The translations under genes were made by a program, and so were the position numbers. DNA of 64,000 bases from Meandrina meandrites (Eukaryota > Cnidaria > Anthozoa > Scleractinia > Meandrinidae), in the NCBI GenBank assembly GCA_963693305.1, contig OY855911.1, forward strand, positions 33,363,939 to 33,427,938, written 5' to 3'. This document shows positions 31,823 through 41,600 of the stretch, one piece after another. Numbering within the stretch: the first letter of the stretch is position 1; every line of letters starts with the position of its first letter. The notes below the pieces were generated by a model. It was not told the origin of the DNA and did not search any database. It was given only the letters and a program-made list of their open reading frames with translations.

Positions 31823-34800
31823 TCACATTGTTTGTAACTCCAACAGTTGCTTGCTTAACTTTTGTAATGCCTGTTTGGAGGAAGAAAATTTTTTCTCTGT
31901 TGTTTTGGCGCTCAATTGTCGAAGTGTCTTCGCCACAAGAAGACTACAACGATCAAACAAAAAAGACTGAACATAATTCGCGCCGTGCGCCCGAGTCCAT
32001 CTTCTCGAAGGAATGATCAGACGATGTTTTGTGACGTTTATTTGAAGTATTTCGCGAAGAACTTCCTGGTGTCGGTCCCAGTCTTCGTGGCACGCCTCGA
32101 TCTGTGTTCTCAAATCGTTGAGGCAAATATTTTCACAATCGGCAAGGAAAACGGCGATTTGGTTGTCAAACTTGTGCTTGTCTGCCAATAACAATGCCTC
32201 AAGCCCAAGTTGCTTGATAAAAATATACGAGTTGTTAATAGCATTCTGATCAACAATCACTTGAACTTTTTCCAGTATTTCCTGCGGCAGTATTTCAACC
32301 ACACGTTTTTTGCACTCTCGGAACACCGGAAAGTTATCACCATAGAAGTTAAACATGCTGCTGGTTAAATTCTTCGCGAGTTTTACCTGTGTGTTAGTTT
32401 GCGGTTTAAGCCGTCGGACACCCTGCAAGTCAATAGCAAACTGCGTGAACAGATCCGATAAATCCACATGATACTTGGCCAGAGTTTGAGTCGCGCTGCT
32501 CTCAACGGGAACTAACCCTTTTAAGTCGCCTTTTGCTTCAACTGCGTCAACAAGTGTCTCGTATTTGGGCAACAAATCGCTGATTTTTCCTTGAAGTCTG
32601 TTGAGGGTCGTGTGAATATTCGCGATATCATCTAATATTGACCCCACGGCAGGTCCATCGGTGACGGTACTGCCCTGTAATAGTGCCGCCTCGCCGTGGC
32701 AAGCGTTGCAAACTCGCAGGTATAAACAGCCGGCTGGCTCTTCATCTGGGGAACCGATGATGTTGATAAGAGCCCACTGCACGGTACCAGACGGTTCAGC
32801 GGGGTACAAGATGAGCGTTTCCGAAGAACATGACGAGCAGATTATTGCGCCACAAACCCTGCGAAGGAGAAAACAATATGTCAATTAATTAAGAAATAAC
32901 TTTACATTGGATTATGTTCTGTAAAGTTTGCAGTTTTTGGAATTGCCGAGACGATTCTCACATTGCCGAGCTCCTCAATCGGGGTGGGGTGGTTGGGGGG
33001 AAGACTGGGGAACTTCCGCTTCTTGTACTTTTAATTTCCGGTTGCCTCCCCCCCCCCCCCCCCCCCTCCCTTTCCTGTCATATTTTTGCAATGGGCTATT
33101 TGGCTGTTGACGTTTTGAAGTGAACAGATGTGATATTATGCATTGTGTACTCACTTGCAGTTTGACTTCGTCTCGGTCACTTTAAACTTTTTACTGCACA
33201 AAGTACAGCCACTCTTTGATGAGCTGGGCTGAAAAAAGGTCATAAACAGCATGAATAGATTTTAAATCATATATTGATAATTAATATTAAATAAAAAAAA
33301 AATAATAAATCACTTTATTTAAGTGTCAAATGTATTTAGCACTGGTGTACTAATTGGGGACACTGTGTATTCCAGATCGAATTGGAATTTGGAAGTGTTA
33401 TAGCCTTATTTTACCCTATGAAAATATTGTCGTGCTGACGTGTAATAAATAAACAATAGCCTCCATTTGGCGCGAAAATATGCACGGATATTTGTCCGCG
33501 GACATTATCTGTTCCGAGAAGCGAACAGTTTTCCGAGAGCGAAGCTCGAGGAAAACTGTTCGCTTCGAGGAACAGATAATGTCCAAGGACAAATATCTGT
33601 GCATATTTTTGAAGCCAAATGGATGCTATTGTGTTTATTATCCTTCAAATATCTTTTTTAACAAGGCCGCATTTTGAGAGACCTTTTCTCAAAGCATTTA
33701 AACTTCAAAGAAATTCTGTCAACGTTCAAAATATTATTAGTCTGTTCAAAGTGTTTAGTTTTATTCATTTTAACAATTTACTCGGGTTAAAAGCTAAACG
33801 TGCGAACGTAAATTGCAAAGTTCGAAAACTGGGGAATATCATCTGATATTCCCCAGTTTTGGCTGCATCACGTGACGCGTTTAGACCAATCGCGAGCGAG
33901 AAAAATATTTGATGGATTATAACTACAACTACTGCAAACTGCTGTTTATCACCTCTGGGCTTATACAACTTCGTAAGGGGTTTTGGGTATACCGTGGGCT
34001 TATAACGGAAGGGGTTTATATCTGGGTGGGGGGCTTATAAGCGGAATAAAAAAAATGTTTCGAAATTAGCCACAGCAGAGTTAATTGAAACACGTTTTTA
34101 ATTTACTAGCTTTTAATTAAGCATTAAAACATCATAAAGCAGTAGCCCTGTTCAGTACTGGCGCGGCATCCAGCAGAGGGGGGCTTATAACTGGATGTAT
34201 TTTTTGTGCCTATAATGGGTGGGAGGCGCTTACAAGCAGCAGTTTACAGCAACTGATTACATGTAACTGTCTCAGGATTAAATTACATGTATGAAACTGC
34301 TAGCTACACAGGTAAGCTTTTCCTTACCATCCAGTGTTTTGATTTCTGCCATTCAGGAATCTTGACAAAGCTGAAAGCTTCTGTTACAAAAGACTTGATT
34401 TTAGATTTGCCAACGTTCTTTGAATAGCCTTCAACAAGTCTTTGTAACTCTTCTTTGACATCATTCACAGGTTGAACAGGCCCATCAGTGTGATTGTTGT
34501 TTTCTTCTGCTTTCTTTCGTTCTCGCCAAAAGAGAAATTCTCTCATCAATGAGTGGGCTGCTCCAAATGTCTGGGGTCCCACATCAAAACATCTTTTACA
34601 AACCTATTAAAATGAGAATCACAAGTGCACTTAGAAAATAAAACAAATTGAAATAATAACAAGACTGACAAGGCAATGAAATGTAAGCCCTTGCAGAGCC
34701 AGAGTTAACAGATGTTTCTTCTCAAAGAATTTCCTTTGCCTAGTGTGTCCTTGATTTCCTTTCTAGGGCTAACACTTAGAAGGAAATTCCTGGGTTATTT

Positions 34801-37800
34801 TACAGCATTGTATTTTACAACTTTGCATTCTCCATAAAGATAACATTCTCCATAAAGATAGCATTCTCCATAAAGATAACACCATGAGTACCCCTAGTAC
34901 CAATCACTTAGTCAGTTCAAATGGTACCCACCCTGTAACTAATTCCACTTGGATCTGGAGTTGCAAAGAGTGACAAGCGACGCCTGTATTGAGAACACTT
35001 GCCACAGAACACTTCACCACATCTAAAAATTAAATAAAAAAAATTAAAAAGTTAAAATAATGTAAAATATTATCAATCCTCAAATATTATTATTAATGAT
35101 GATACATACACAATCCCCATTAAAAAGTAATTCACACCATTGTGTATATCTCTACCTACATTCCCCACCCCCCCCCCCCCCCTCCACTCCCCCTTTATGT
35201 AGTTATCAGAATGCAGGTAAAATACCAACAGTGTCAGGGATGAGAGTTGCACAAGAGTTTTCACTGAGCAAGGACCACAGCAAGTAAGCATGCAATGACT
35301 CTCAACAAAAAAATTGAGGCCCCGATTTGGTCTATATAGGTATGTTCTGCGGGATAGGGTATGGTTTTTGAGGTTCTCGACATAAGGTATCATTTTTGCT
35401 CTTTTTGGCAGTGTTCCTGGGTGATCCTTAGATAGGGTACCTAAATTTTATCACCTAAAATAAACACCCAGCTAAACGAAAGCAAAGGTCTGCTAAAACT
35501 GAACTATCCGATAGGGTATTAGTAAACCAATTGGGTCGTCACGCAATGCTTCTCTTCCCCTTGAATAGGGTGTCATTTTCGGGTTTGGGCCTCAAAAAGG
35601 GTATAGGTTTTCTTCTGTCGTTCTTCTGAGAGTTTTATCAAGCCTTTAAAACTTGTGATTAAGGGACCGATCGTTAATTACGCCCCAGGGGGGGGCGGTG
35701 GTTTTCAAAAAAGTGCAGTGTTTCAAAACTGAACCCCCCAAAAAAATTTTGAGGTAAAAATTATACCCCCCTTCCCAATTCTTGTTTGAAAAACGTACCC
35801 CCCCCCCCCCCCCCTCTCCCCTCTTTGTCCTTCCTTAGACAGATTTTTTATCTTTTTTATCTAATATCTCGTTTATCTTTTCTCTCGTTTATTGTTTGAA
35901 TCCCTAAAACAAGCGTGGGCCGAAAATACAAAGTACAAAGACACCTTTTTGTATTTTTGTAGCAAAAAGTTAATGATTTGACTCGCAGTATAAAACAGAG
36001 GTCTGATTTAAATAGCATGAATTGTAAACTTTGAAAAGGTCAGTTAAACTAAATATTATCATACCGTACCCTCTTTGAAGACACTCGCTCTACATGTCAG
36101 TGCCCGCGAAGAGGGAGGGGCTGGGGGGGCTTTAGCCCCCCCACTTTTTTACAGTAAAAAGAAAAATAAGAAGAACTTAAGTAATAAGCAAGTAAAGAAG
36201 GAAATAAAGGGAAAAATATTATTATTATTGAACGAACAATTACTAAAAGTATTTCATTTGAACCCCTTTCCAGAAGCTGGTGATAAATTTTGTTTTTGAG
36301 TTCCATATTGGTTAATCATGTATCGAGTGCATCTAATGAATGATCTTTCAGTTTCCACTGCCCGAAGAATAAACATTTAGTAGATTTGGACAGATTTTTA
36401 GTAACTTGAAAATGATAAACAGTCGCGAAGAATGGTTTTTGACAACACTAACGAATTTGCGGATTGTAGCAATAAAAGAAAGAGAAATACCGTTTACAAC
36501 GTTAAGCCCCGGCCAAACGCTCGCAACATTTTAACGCAACATATTGTAACATTGTTGGGCACAACATGTTGCGCACCTTTGGCAACATGTTGCGTGTTGT
36601 TGGGTCAAGTTTGAAAATGGTGAAATTTTTCTCGCAACATTTTGGATTTTGCATGATGTTGTACTCGTTTGGCCACGTTCGCGCAACATTAGAGAGGTTA
36701 AGCATGGCGTTATCGGCAGACGGCAAACGGCAAAGATAGCTTCTGATTTTGAGTTCTTTTCTTTTGTTCGTAAATAAAGCACACAAAAATGGAATAACGT
36801 CTCCTACTCATTCATTGCAAATACAAATAATTTCACTCTACTGTACACACAACTAAAGAGAGACGGCAAAAGTTCCATTTTTGCCGTCTGCCATCTGCCG
36901 TAAACGTCATGCTTAACCTCTCTATTGTTGCGCCGGAGCACGCGCACTATTTCGGTTTACGCTATCCAACATGTTGCAACAAGGTGGCCAAATGTATGCA
37001 ACATGTTGGGTCATGTTGTGCCAAACAATGTTGCGATATGTTGCGTTGAAATGTTGCGCGCGTTTGGCTGGCTCCTTCAAATCTTACAACATGACCCAAC
37101 AATGTTGCGATATGTTACGTTGAAAGGTTGCGAGTGTTTGGCCGGGGCTTTAAGCTGAAGTATAGCAAAAATCGTCAGATTCCTGGTTTGTAAACGCTAA
37201 TGCAGTAGTACTGATTTTGAGTAAATTATAATATATTGTTTCAAGCAGGATTTGATAGTAATTCTATAGGTCTGGTTCTAAATGTTAAGTATGCTTGTAC
37301 ACCAACATGACCAGAACGATAAAGTGGGATTACATGAGTCGCGGACAGCCATTCCGTCCTTTTGGGATTCATCAACGCGGTGTAGCAAATCTAAATAATG
37401 CCAGCTCGAAGGCCAGCACAATAAATTGCAATAATCTCTTGTAGATCCTGGTACGTTAGCACTATTTTTGTTTGCGGACCCGTTATAAAAATATTGCGCT
37501 ATAATACACTGTTTGTTAATTTTAAATCCACCTTCCGATATCTGAGTGTAACTAAAACCCTAATTTTGGCCCAGGGTAGCATGCCTTCGCTCCCCCCCCC
37601 CCCCCCCAAAAAAAAAAACTCGCTCAAGTTTGAGCCCCCCCCCCACTCAAAATCTTCCTGCGCGGGCCCTGCATGTCAGATTGAATTTCTGATATCAAAA
37701 ATAGCTCACCTACTTTAGCAAATTCTTCGAAGCTCCCAGCCGCTACGGCCTTTCTCGTCTCCTGTTTTACATCCCAGGCTTTGTAGATTGGCATTTTCGA

Positions 37801-38456
37801 TCAAATATAACGATTGAAAGACCGCGAAAAGATCGAAGCTAGGTTCCAGGACCATGTCAAACAACCCTTCCCTCGGGACCTGAAATCGCGTCAAATTCTT
37901 TCCTTTTCCCCAACCACGGGATCGGGGATAGATCACTGACGTCAAATTCCCTAGACTGCTGTTGCTGTGTCATAAAATTTGACCCCCCTCATGTTTCTTA
38001 CCAGAGAAAAATTTACCCCCCAAAAAGGGCCTTGTTTTAAAATTGTACCCCCCCTCCAAAACCACCGCCCCCCCCTTGGGACGTAATAAACGATCGGTCC
38101 CTAATGTTGTAGCGCAAGGTGTCGAACTACCGAAGCAATACAGCTTGAAGTAAGTTATTCTTTCATTAGTTGTATTCTAGCCTTTCCAAATATTTTCTTG
38201 TAAAAAGTTTACACCTTTACCTTCGACAGTGATGCTTTCTTTCAGTCAAAGTAAATTTCTTCCGGCAGTCTCCTTCCGAGCAGTGCGTTCGTTCCAAGCT
38301 TTCGACCCAGTGAGCTGTCGAGATCTGTCGGTGAGCTTCCGCTCTCGGTTCGGGTCCCTCGTGTTCGTTCAAAACATAGCTTACGGAACGACTGAGGTCT
38401 TCCCATTGCGCGTTCAGAGACTTCGATCGATAAAAATTAGAACTGCCGTGAGCCAT
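31823..38456 (-). CDS. Two-FYVE-domain protein (PEP7/rabenosyn-like), five exons
   Basis: Coding exons on the minus strand: 38456-38221, 35022-34932, 34603-34328, 33228-33155 and 32858-31823. Phases 2, 0, 0 and 2 fit, and the protein is 570 residues. FYVE 1 (about 50-115) has WVES, then C59, C64, the phosphoinositide-binding motif RKHHCRRCG, C85, C88 and VCKRC, the full eight-Cys set. FYVE 2 starts at C209 (CTLC), then NCKVCGAIICSSC and later VCNAC, but has TKSNCK where the basic HHC motif belongs. It therefore probably binds zinc but not PI3P. The C-terminal 300 residues are helical with no named domain. FYVE proteins act on PI3P-positive endosomes, and the twin arrangement recalls yeast Vac1/Pep7, an endosomal tethering factor. 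Intron 1 holds a 2.4-kb Harbinger-like element. ATG 38456 was preferred over an in-frame GTG further upstream. Confidence 0.85.
33048..33066. repeat. C19 homopolymer in FYVE gene intron 4
   Basis: Uninterrupted C run inside intron 4 of the minus-strand gene, so the transcript would carry a G19 run. No transposon ends were recognised around it. Confidence 0.85.
33448..33639. mobile_element. 192-bp hairpin element (near-complete palindrome)
   Basis: The left half (AATAAACAATAGCCTCCATT, then GGACATTATCTGTTCC) and the right half (GGAACAGATAATGTCC, then AATGGATGCTATTGTGTTTA) pair over about 90 bp around GAGCGAAGCTC. It is a foldback MITE in intron 3 of the FYVE gene. Open frames on both strands are by-products of symmetry. 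Confidence 0.85.
33825..33860. repeat. 17-bp perfect inverted repeat with 2-nt loop
   Basis: AAAACTGGGGAATATCA and its exact complement are separated by TC. It lies in intron 3 of the FYVE gene, next to CACGTGA. Confidence 0.85.
33959..34250 (+). repeat. CTTATAAGC-family repeat, longer copy
   Basis: Starts TTATACAACTTCGTAAGGGG and repeats GGGCTTATAA-type words. It matches, inverted, the nested insert at about 1325-1482. Intron 3 of the FYVE gene. Confidence 0.6.
34826..34879. repeat. 18-bp tandem repeat, three copies
   Basis: CATTCTCCATAAAGATAA is repeated three times with a single A/G change. It lies in intron 2 of the FYVE gene. Confidence 0.9.
35330..35650. repeat. GATAGGGTA-rich repeat stretch
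   Basis: The words GATAGGGTA, AGGGTGTC and AAAGGGTAT recur at irregular spacing. It looks like a decayed dispersed repeat in intron 1 of the FYVE gene. No inverted ends were seen. Confidence 0.45.
36506..37149. mobile_element. AACATGTTG-rich MITE with GCCCCGGCCAAACG ends
   Basis: The ends GCCCCGGCCAAACGCTCGCA and GCGAGTGTTTGGCCGGGGC are inverted, next to TTAA on both sides. The interior is full of the palindrome AACATGTT and of GTTGCG words. The second hAT-like copy reads straight through this position (ACCGTTAAGCTAAAGC, about 57131-57146), so the insertion happened after the two hAT copies separated. It contains a further nested element at 36691-36923. Confidence 0.75.
36691..36923. mobile_element. 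MITE with GGTTAAGCATGRCGTT ends, copy 1
   Basis: AGAGAGGTTAAGCATGGCGT at the left and AACGTCATGCTTAACCTCTC at the right, with GGCAAACGGCAAA-type sequence just inside. Copy 2 is at 51029-51260. Confidence 0.7.
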
Positions 38457-38680
38457 GGTGCTGTTAAACGGGTTCAGACACACGCGTAACGAATCTAAAA
38501 TTGATCATCGACTAGTTTGAACGGCCGTTTCAACGTCAACTTGCACGTCTCCTTACATGACGTCACATACTTATGGTTAGCTGTGTACTTCATGTATGCA
38601 TGCATGAAGATAGCGTGACAAAGCGTGACTAATCCTCATCTTGCTTGGGGCGAAGAAGCTGTCAGCAAGTTTCGGCAGCA
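38457..38680. promoter_or_regulatory. Compact head-to-head intergenic region (probable bidirectional promoter)
   Basis: Only 224 bp separate the ATG of the minus-strand FYVE gene from the ATG of the plus-strand sulfatase. It contains TGACGTCA (CRE) at about 38559 and no evident TATA box at a useful distance. Both 5' UTRs and the shared promoter must fit here unless further upstream exons exist. Confidence 0.6.
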
Positions 38681-41600
38681 ATGAAGTTTTTCTTCAGCGT
38701 TCTTGTTCTTTTCCATCTAGCAAATCTTTGCTCATTTGTCACCTCAGCTTCATCAAAGCCTAATATTTTGTTCGTCCTGGTGGATGACCTCGGCTGGAGT
38801 GATGTGGGTTTTCACGGTTCGAAAATAGAAACTCCAAATGTTGACAAGTTGGCGAGCGAAGGAGTTGTTCTGGATAGTTATTATGTTCAGCCGATATGTT
38901 CACCCACAAGAGGTGCTCTGCTGTCTGGAAGATATCCTATTCATATTGGTAAGAATCAATTTAAATTCATTGCGGATTTTCAACTGTCTTTTTATAAACT
39001 GAAAAGTCGATAATTTAACATGTGACATTATGTCTTTGTCACGAGGTTTTTTTGTTTTCCCATTGTACAGGTGTTAATTTATACGCACAAAATTTATGCT
39101 GGACCGATTTATTTAAATTATTTTATTTCATCGTTTCTTGCTGGAAGTTTAGAAAGAATAAAGTATGTAAACTCTTGAAGCTCTGATGTCAACATAGAAA
39201 TTCTCCTTGCTTGTTGCCTCCATACATTTCTTATGTTTGTTGATAGTTTTAGCAGCTAAATTTTCCTTTTTCTGCATGTAGGCTTACAGCATGGAATTGT
39301 TCATACAGGATGCCCATTTGGTTTGCCTTTGAATATTACAACTCTACCACAAAAGCTCAAAGAAGTTGGTGAGAAATTGGATTTTGATATACATTTATTT
39401 TCTTCCATTGCAACCTGAGCTGAAAGGAGAATGGGGAGGATTGTGTTCTCCCCATACTCCTCGTGGCTTAGATATGCTCTGAGTAAGCCGTAATGAGCCT
39501 GACAACACAGGCTACAGCAGTAAATGAGGTGGATCTCTGACATGGTTCATGACAGGGACGAAAAAAATGAAACATTACAAATCACCGATTATCAGGGTAT
39601 CAAAATTTGATTTTCCTTAATCATGAAACAATGTATACTCTTTATATTCCAACAGTCTGTCCAGGGCTCTGGCAGGTATTCTGTTGTGAATTCATGCAGC
39701 TCCCTGTAAAGGGGTGATATTTACCTTCCAAAGCGTGAAAGGGTGCCACACTGGCAGCCTCCAACATCATCAATTCTTATTGAAAGCCCTGGTGGTGTTG
39801 TTCCATTCGGATGACTCAGATTCCATCCAAAACATGTATCTGAAACTACATGTACGCAGACTGTGTTTTATAGTACATGTATGTACCTTTTGAATACTAT
39901 TTTTCTGAGTTCTATGGAATGTGGCATAAAATCTGGAAATTAATTAACACTGCCGTTTTTGCTGGTAGTTATATTTATGCATTTTTCAGGTTACAGTACA
40001 CACATGATAGGAAAGTGGCACCTGGGCTTCTATAACTGGGACAGCACCCCTACATATCGTGGTTTTGATACATTTTATGGATTTTACAATGGTGCAGAGG
40101 ATCATTACACACATGTGCAAAGTCGTTTCCTTGATTTCCGAGACAACAAAGAAATTGTCAGGGACATGAATGGAACTTACTCTGTGAATGCTTTTACAAA
40201 GGTGAGCTGTGTATAAGTTAAGTGTGAAAATATGTCAGTTTACGTGAACAGTCAGGATGTACAATAACATCGTCTGGCAGTCAATGGAAGTTTTAGGTCA
40301 TACTCAGACATTTCAATCCTAAAATTGCAAATTTTGTAATTTTGTAATTTTTGTTATTTTCTATTTTCAGCGTGCACAACAGATTGTCAAGTCGCATGAT
40401 GCCAGTAGCCCCCTGTTCCTTTACATGGCATTTCAGAACGTGCACTCTCCAGTACAAGCTCCTAAAAGACATACAGACAAGTATGCCTTTATAAATGACA
40501 CTATAAGGCGAACTTATGCTGGTATGGTGGACATCATGGATGAAGCAGTTGGAAACATAACAGATGCATTCAAAGAAGCAGGGTATTTGTTACAGTCCAT
40601 TGAAACCTGAAATATTTATTTTCCATATATAGCCACTGTGTAGCATAAGAGTTCCCACACAAGGCATGCAAAACTTGAGGTGACAGCGCAATCAGAGAAG
40701 GGCACTTGCCCGGTCAAAATGTGCTGCTGCTTTGCAGGCTACTCCTGTGTTTCTCCCCATCCTCCTATTTTTTGCCCTTGCTCCAACTTCCCTCAGGATG
40801 CAAACTCTTGCTTCGCAGACTATTTTCCATGCTGATTATAGAAATTATGAGCAGCACCTTTTTCCTTAGTCTGTTAATCATGAAGTGAAAAAAAAAAATG
40901 GCCACATGAAATAGGGTGTGAGGCAAGGTGAGGTGAGAAAAAAGGGGCTGCCCCTTATCTATACTGATTATCAACTTTTATGTCAGTTTTGAGGTTTCTG
41001 GTTTTTTTTTGTTTCCATTTCTTTTATTTAAAGGGGATTTATTAGAGAAGTTGGGTGGGGTTGGCAATAGGTTGGGGGGCAGTGCCATTTTAAATCAAAC
41101 AGACACAGGGTTAGAGTGATGACCAAAATCAAAGCTATGAAGTAGGTTAGCATTTTATACGGGAGGCGAAGATCTTTTTTTTTTCTAGAAAATGTTTAAT
41201 TTAGGAAACATTTCAGTTTTTTTTGTTTCTTAAGGTTATGGGACAACACTGTAATGGTTTTCAGCACTGACAATGGAGGTGTACCAAAGAATGGCGGCTA
41301 TGACTACCCCCTGAGGGGACGCAAGGATACTCTGTGGGAGGGAGGTATCAGAGGGGTGGGCTTTGTACATGGTAAAATACTCAAGAGGAGTGGCGTGAAT
41401 TGTACAGGGCTCATTCACGTGACTGACTGGTACCCAACATTGGTTAATCTTGCTGGTAAGTCAAGTTTTTTTTATAGCTTTATGGAATTTTCCTATCCGC
41501 CAATCAAACCGATTGTGATTTGACTCGCGCTACTTTTTTCACACATGCCACTGGTTTCATGTTTTTTAATACTTACAATTGGCTTCACGTTTTCCCTCGC

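Larger units (their letters stand above)
36098..37671. mobile_element. hAT-like element, copy 1 (nested in Harbinger-like element)
   Basis: CAGTGCCCGCGAAGAGGGAG at the left and GCGCGGGCCCTG at the right, with a 5-bp duplication CATGT (36093-36097, 37672-37676). The interior matches the copy at 56719-58306, including CGTCAGATTCCTGGTTTGTA and CCAACATGACCAGAACGATA. It carries a further MITE (36506-37149) missing from the other copy. No transposase was recognised. Confidence 0.75.
35663..38101. mobile_element. PIF/Harbinger-like element in FYVE intron 1
   Basis: The ends GGGACCGATCGTTAATTACG and CGTAATAAACGATCGGTCCC are inverted repeats with one change, continuing as a C/G-rich stretch with GGTGGTTTT. 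The flanks are TAA on both sides (35660-35662, 38102-38104), the 3-bp TWA target typical of PIF/Harbinger. About 1.6 kb of the interior is a later hAT-like insertion; the remaining ~860 bp has no clear transposase or Myb-like frame. Non-autonomous. Confidence 0.75.

Noticed and set aside
31711..32191. Plus-strand frames over the FYVE gene last exon
   Set aside because: Shadows of the minus-strand coding exon 31823-32858.
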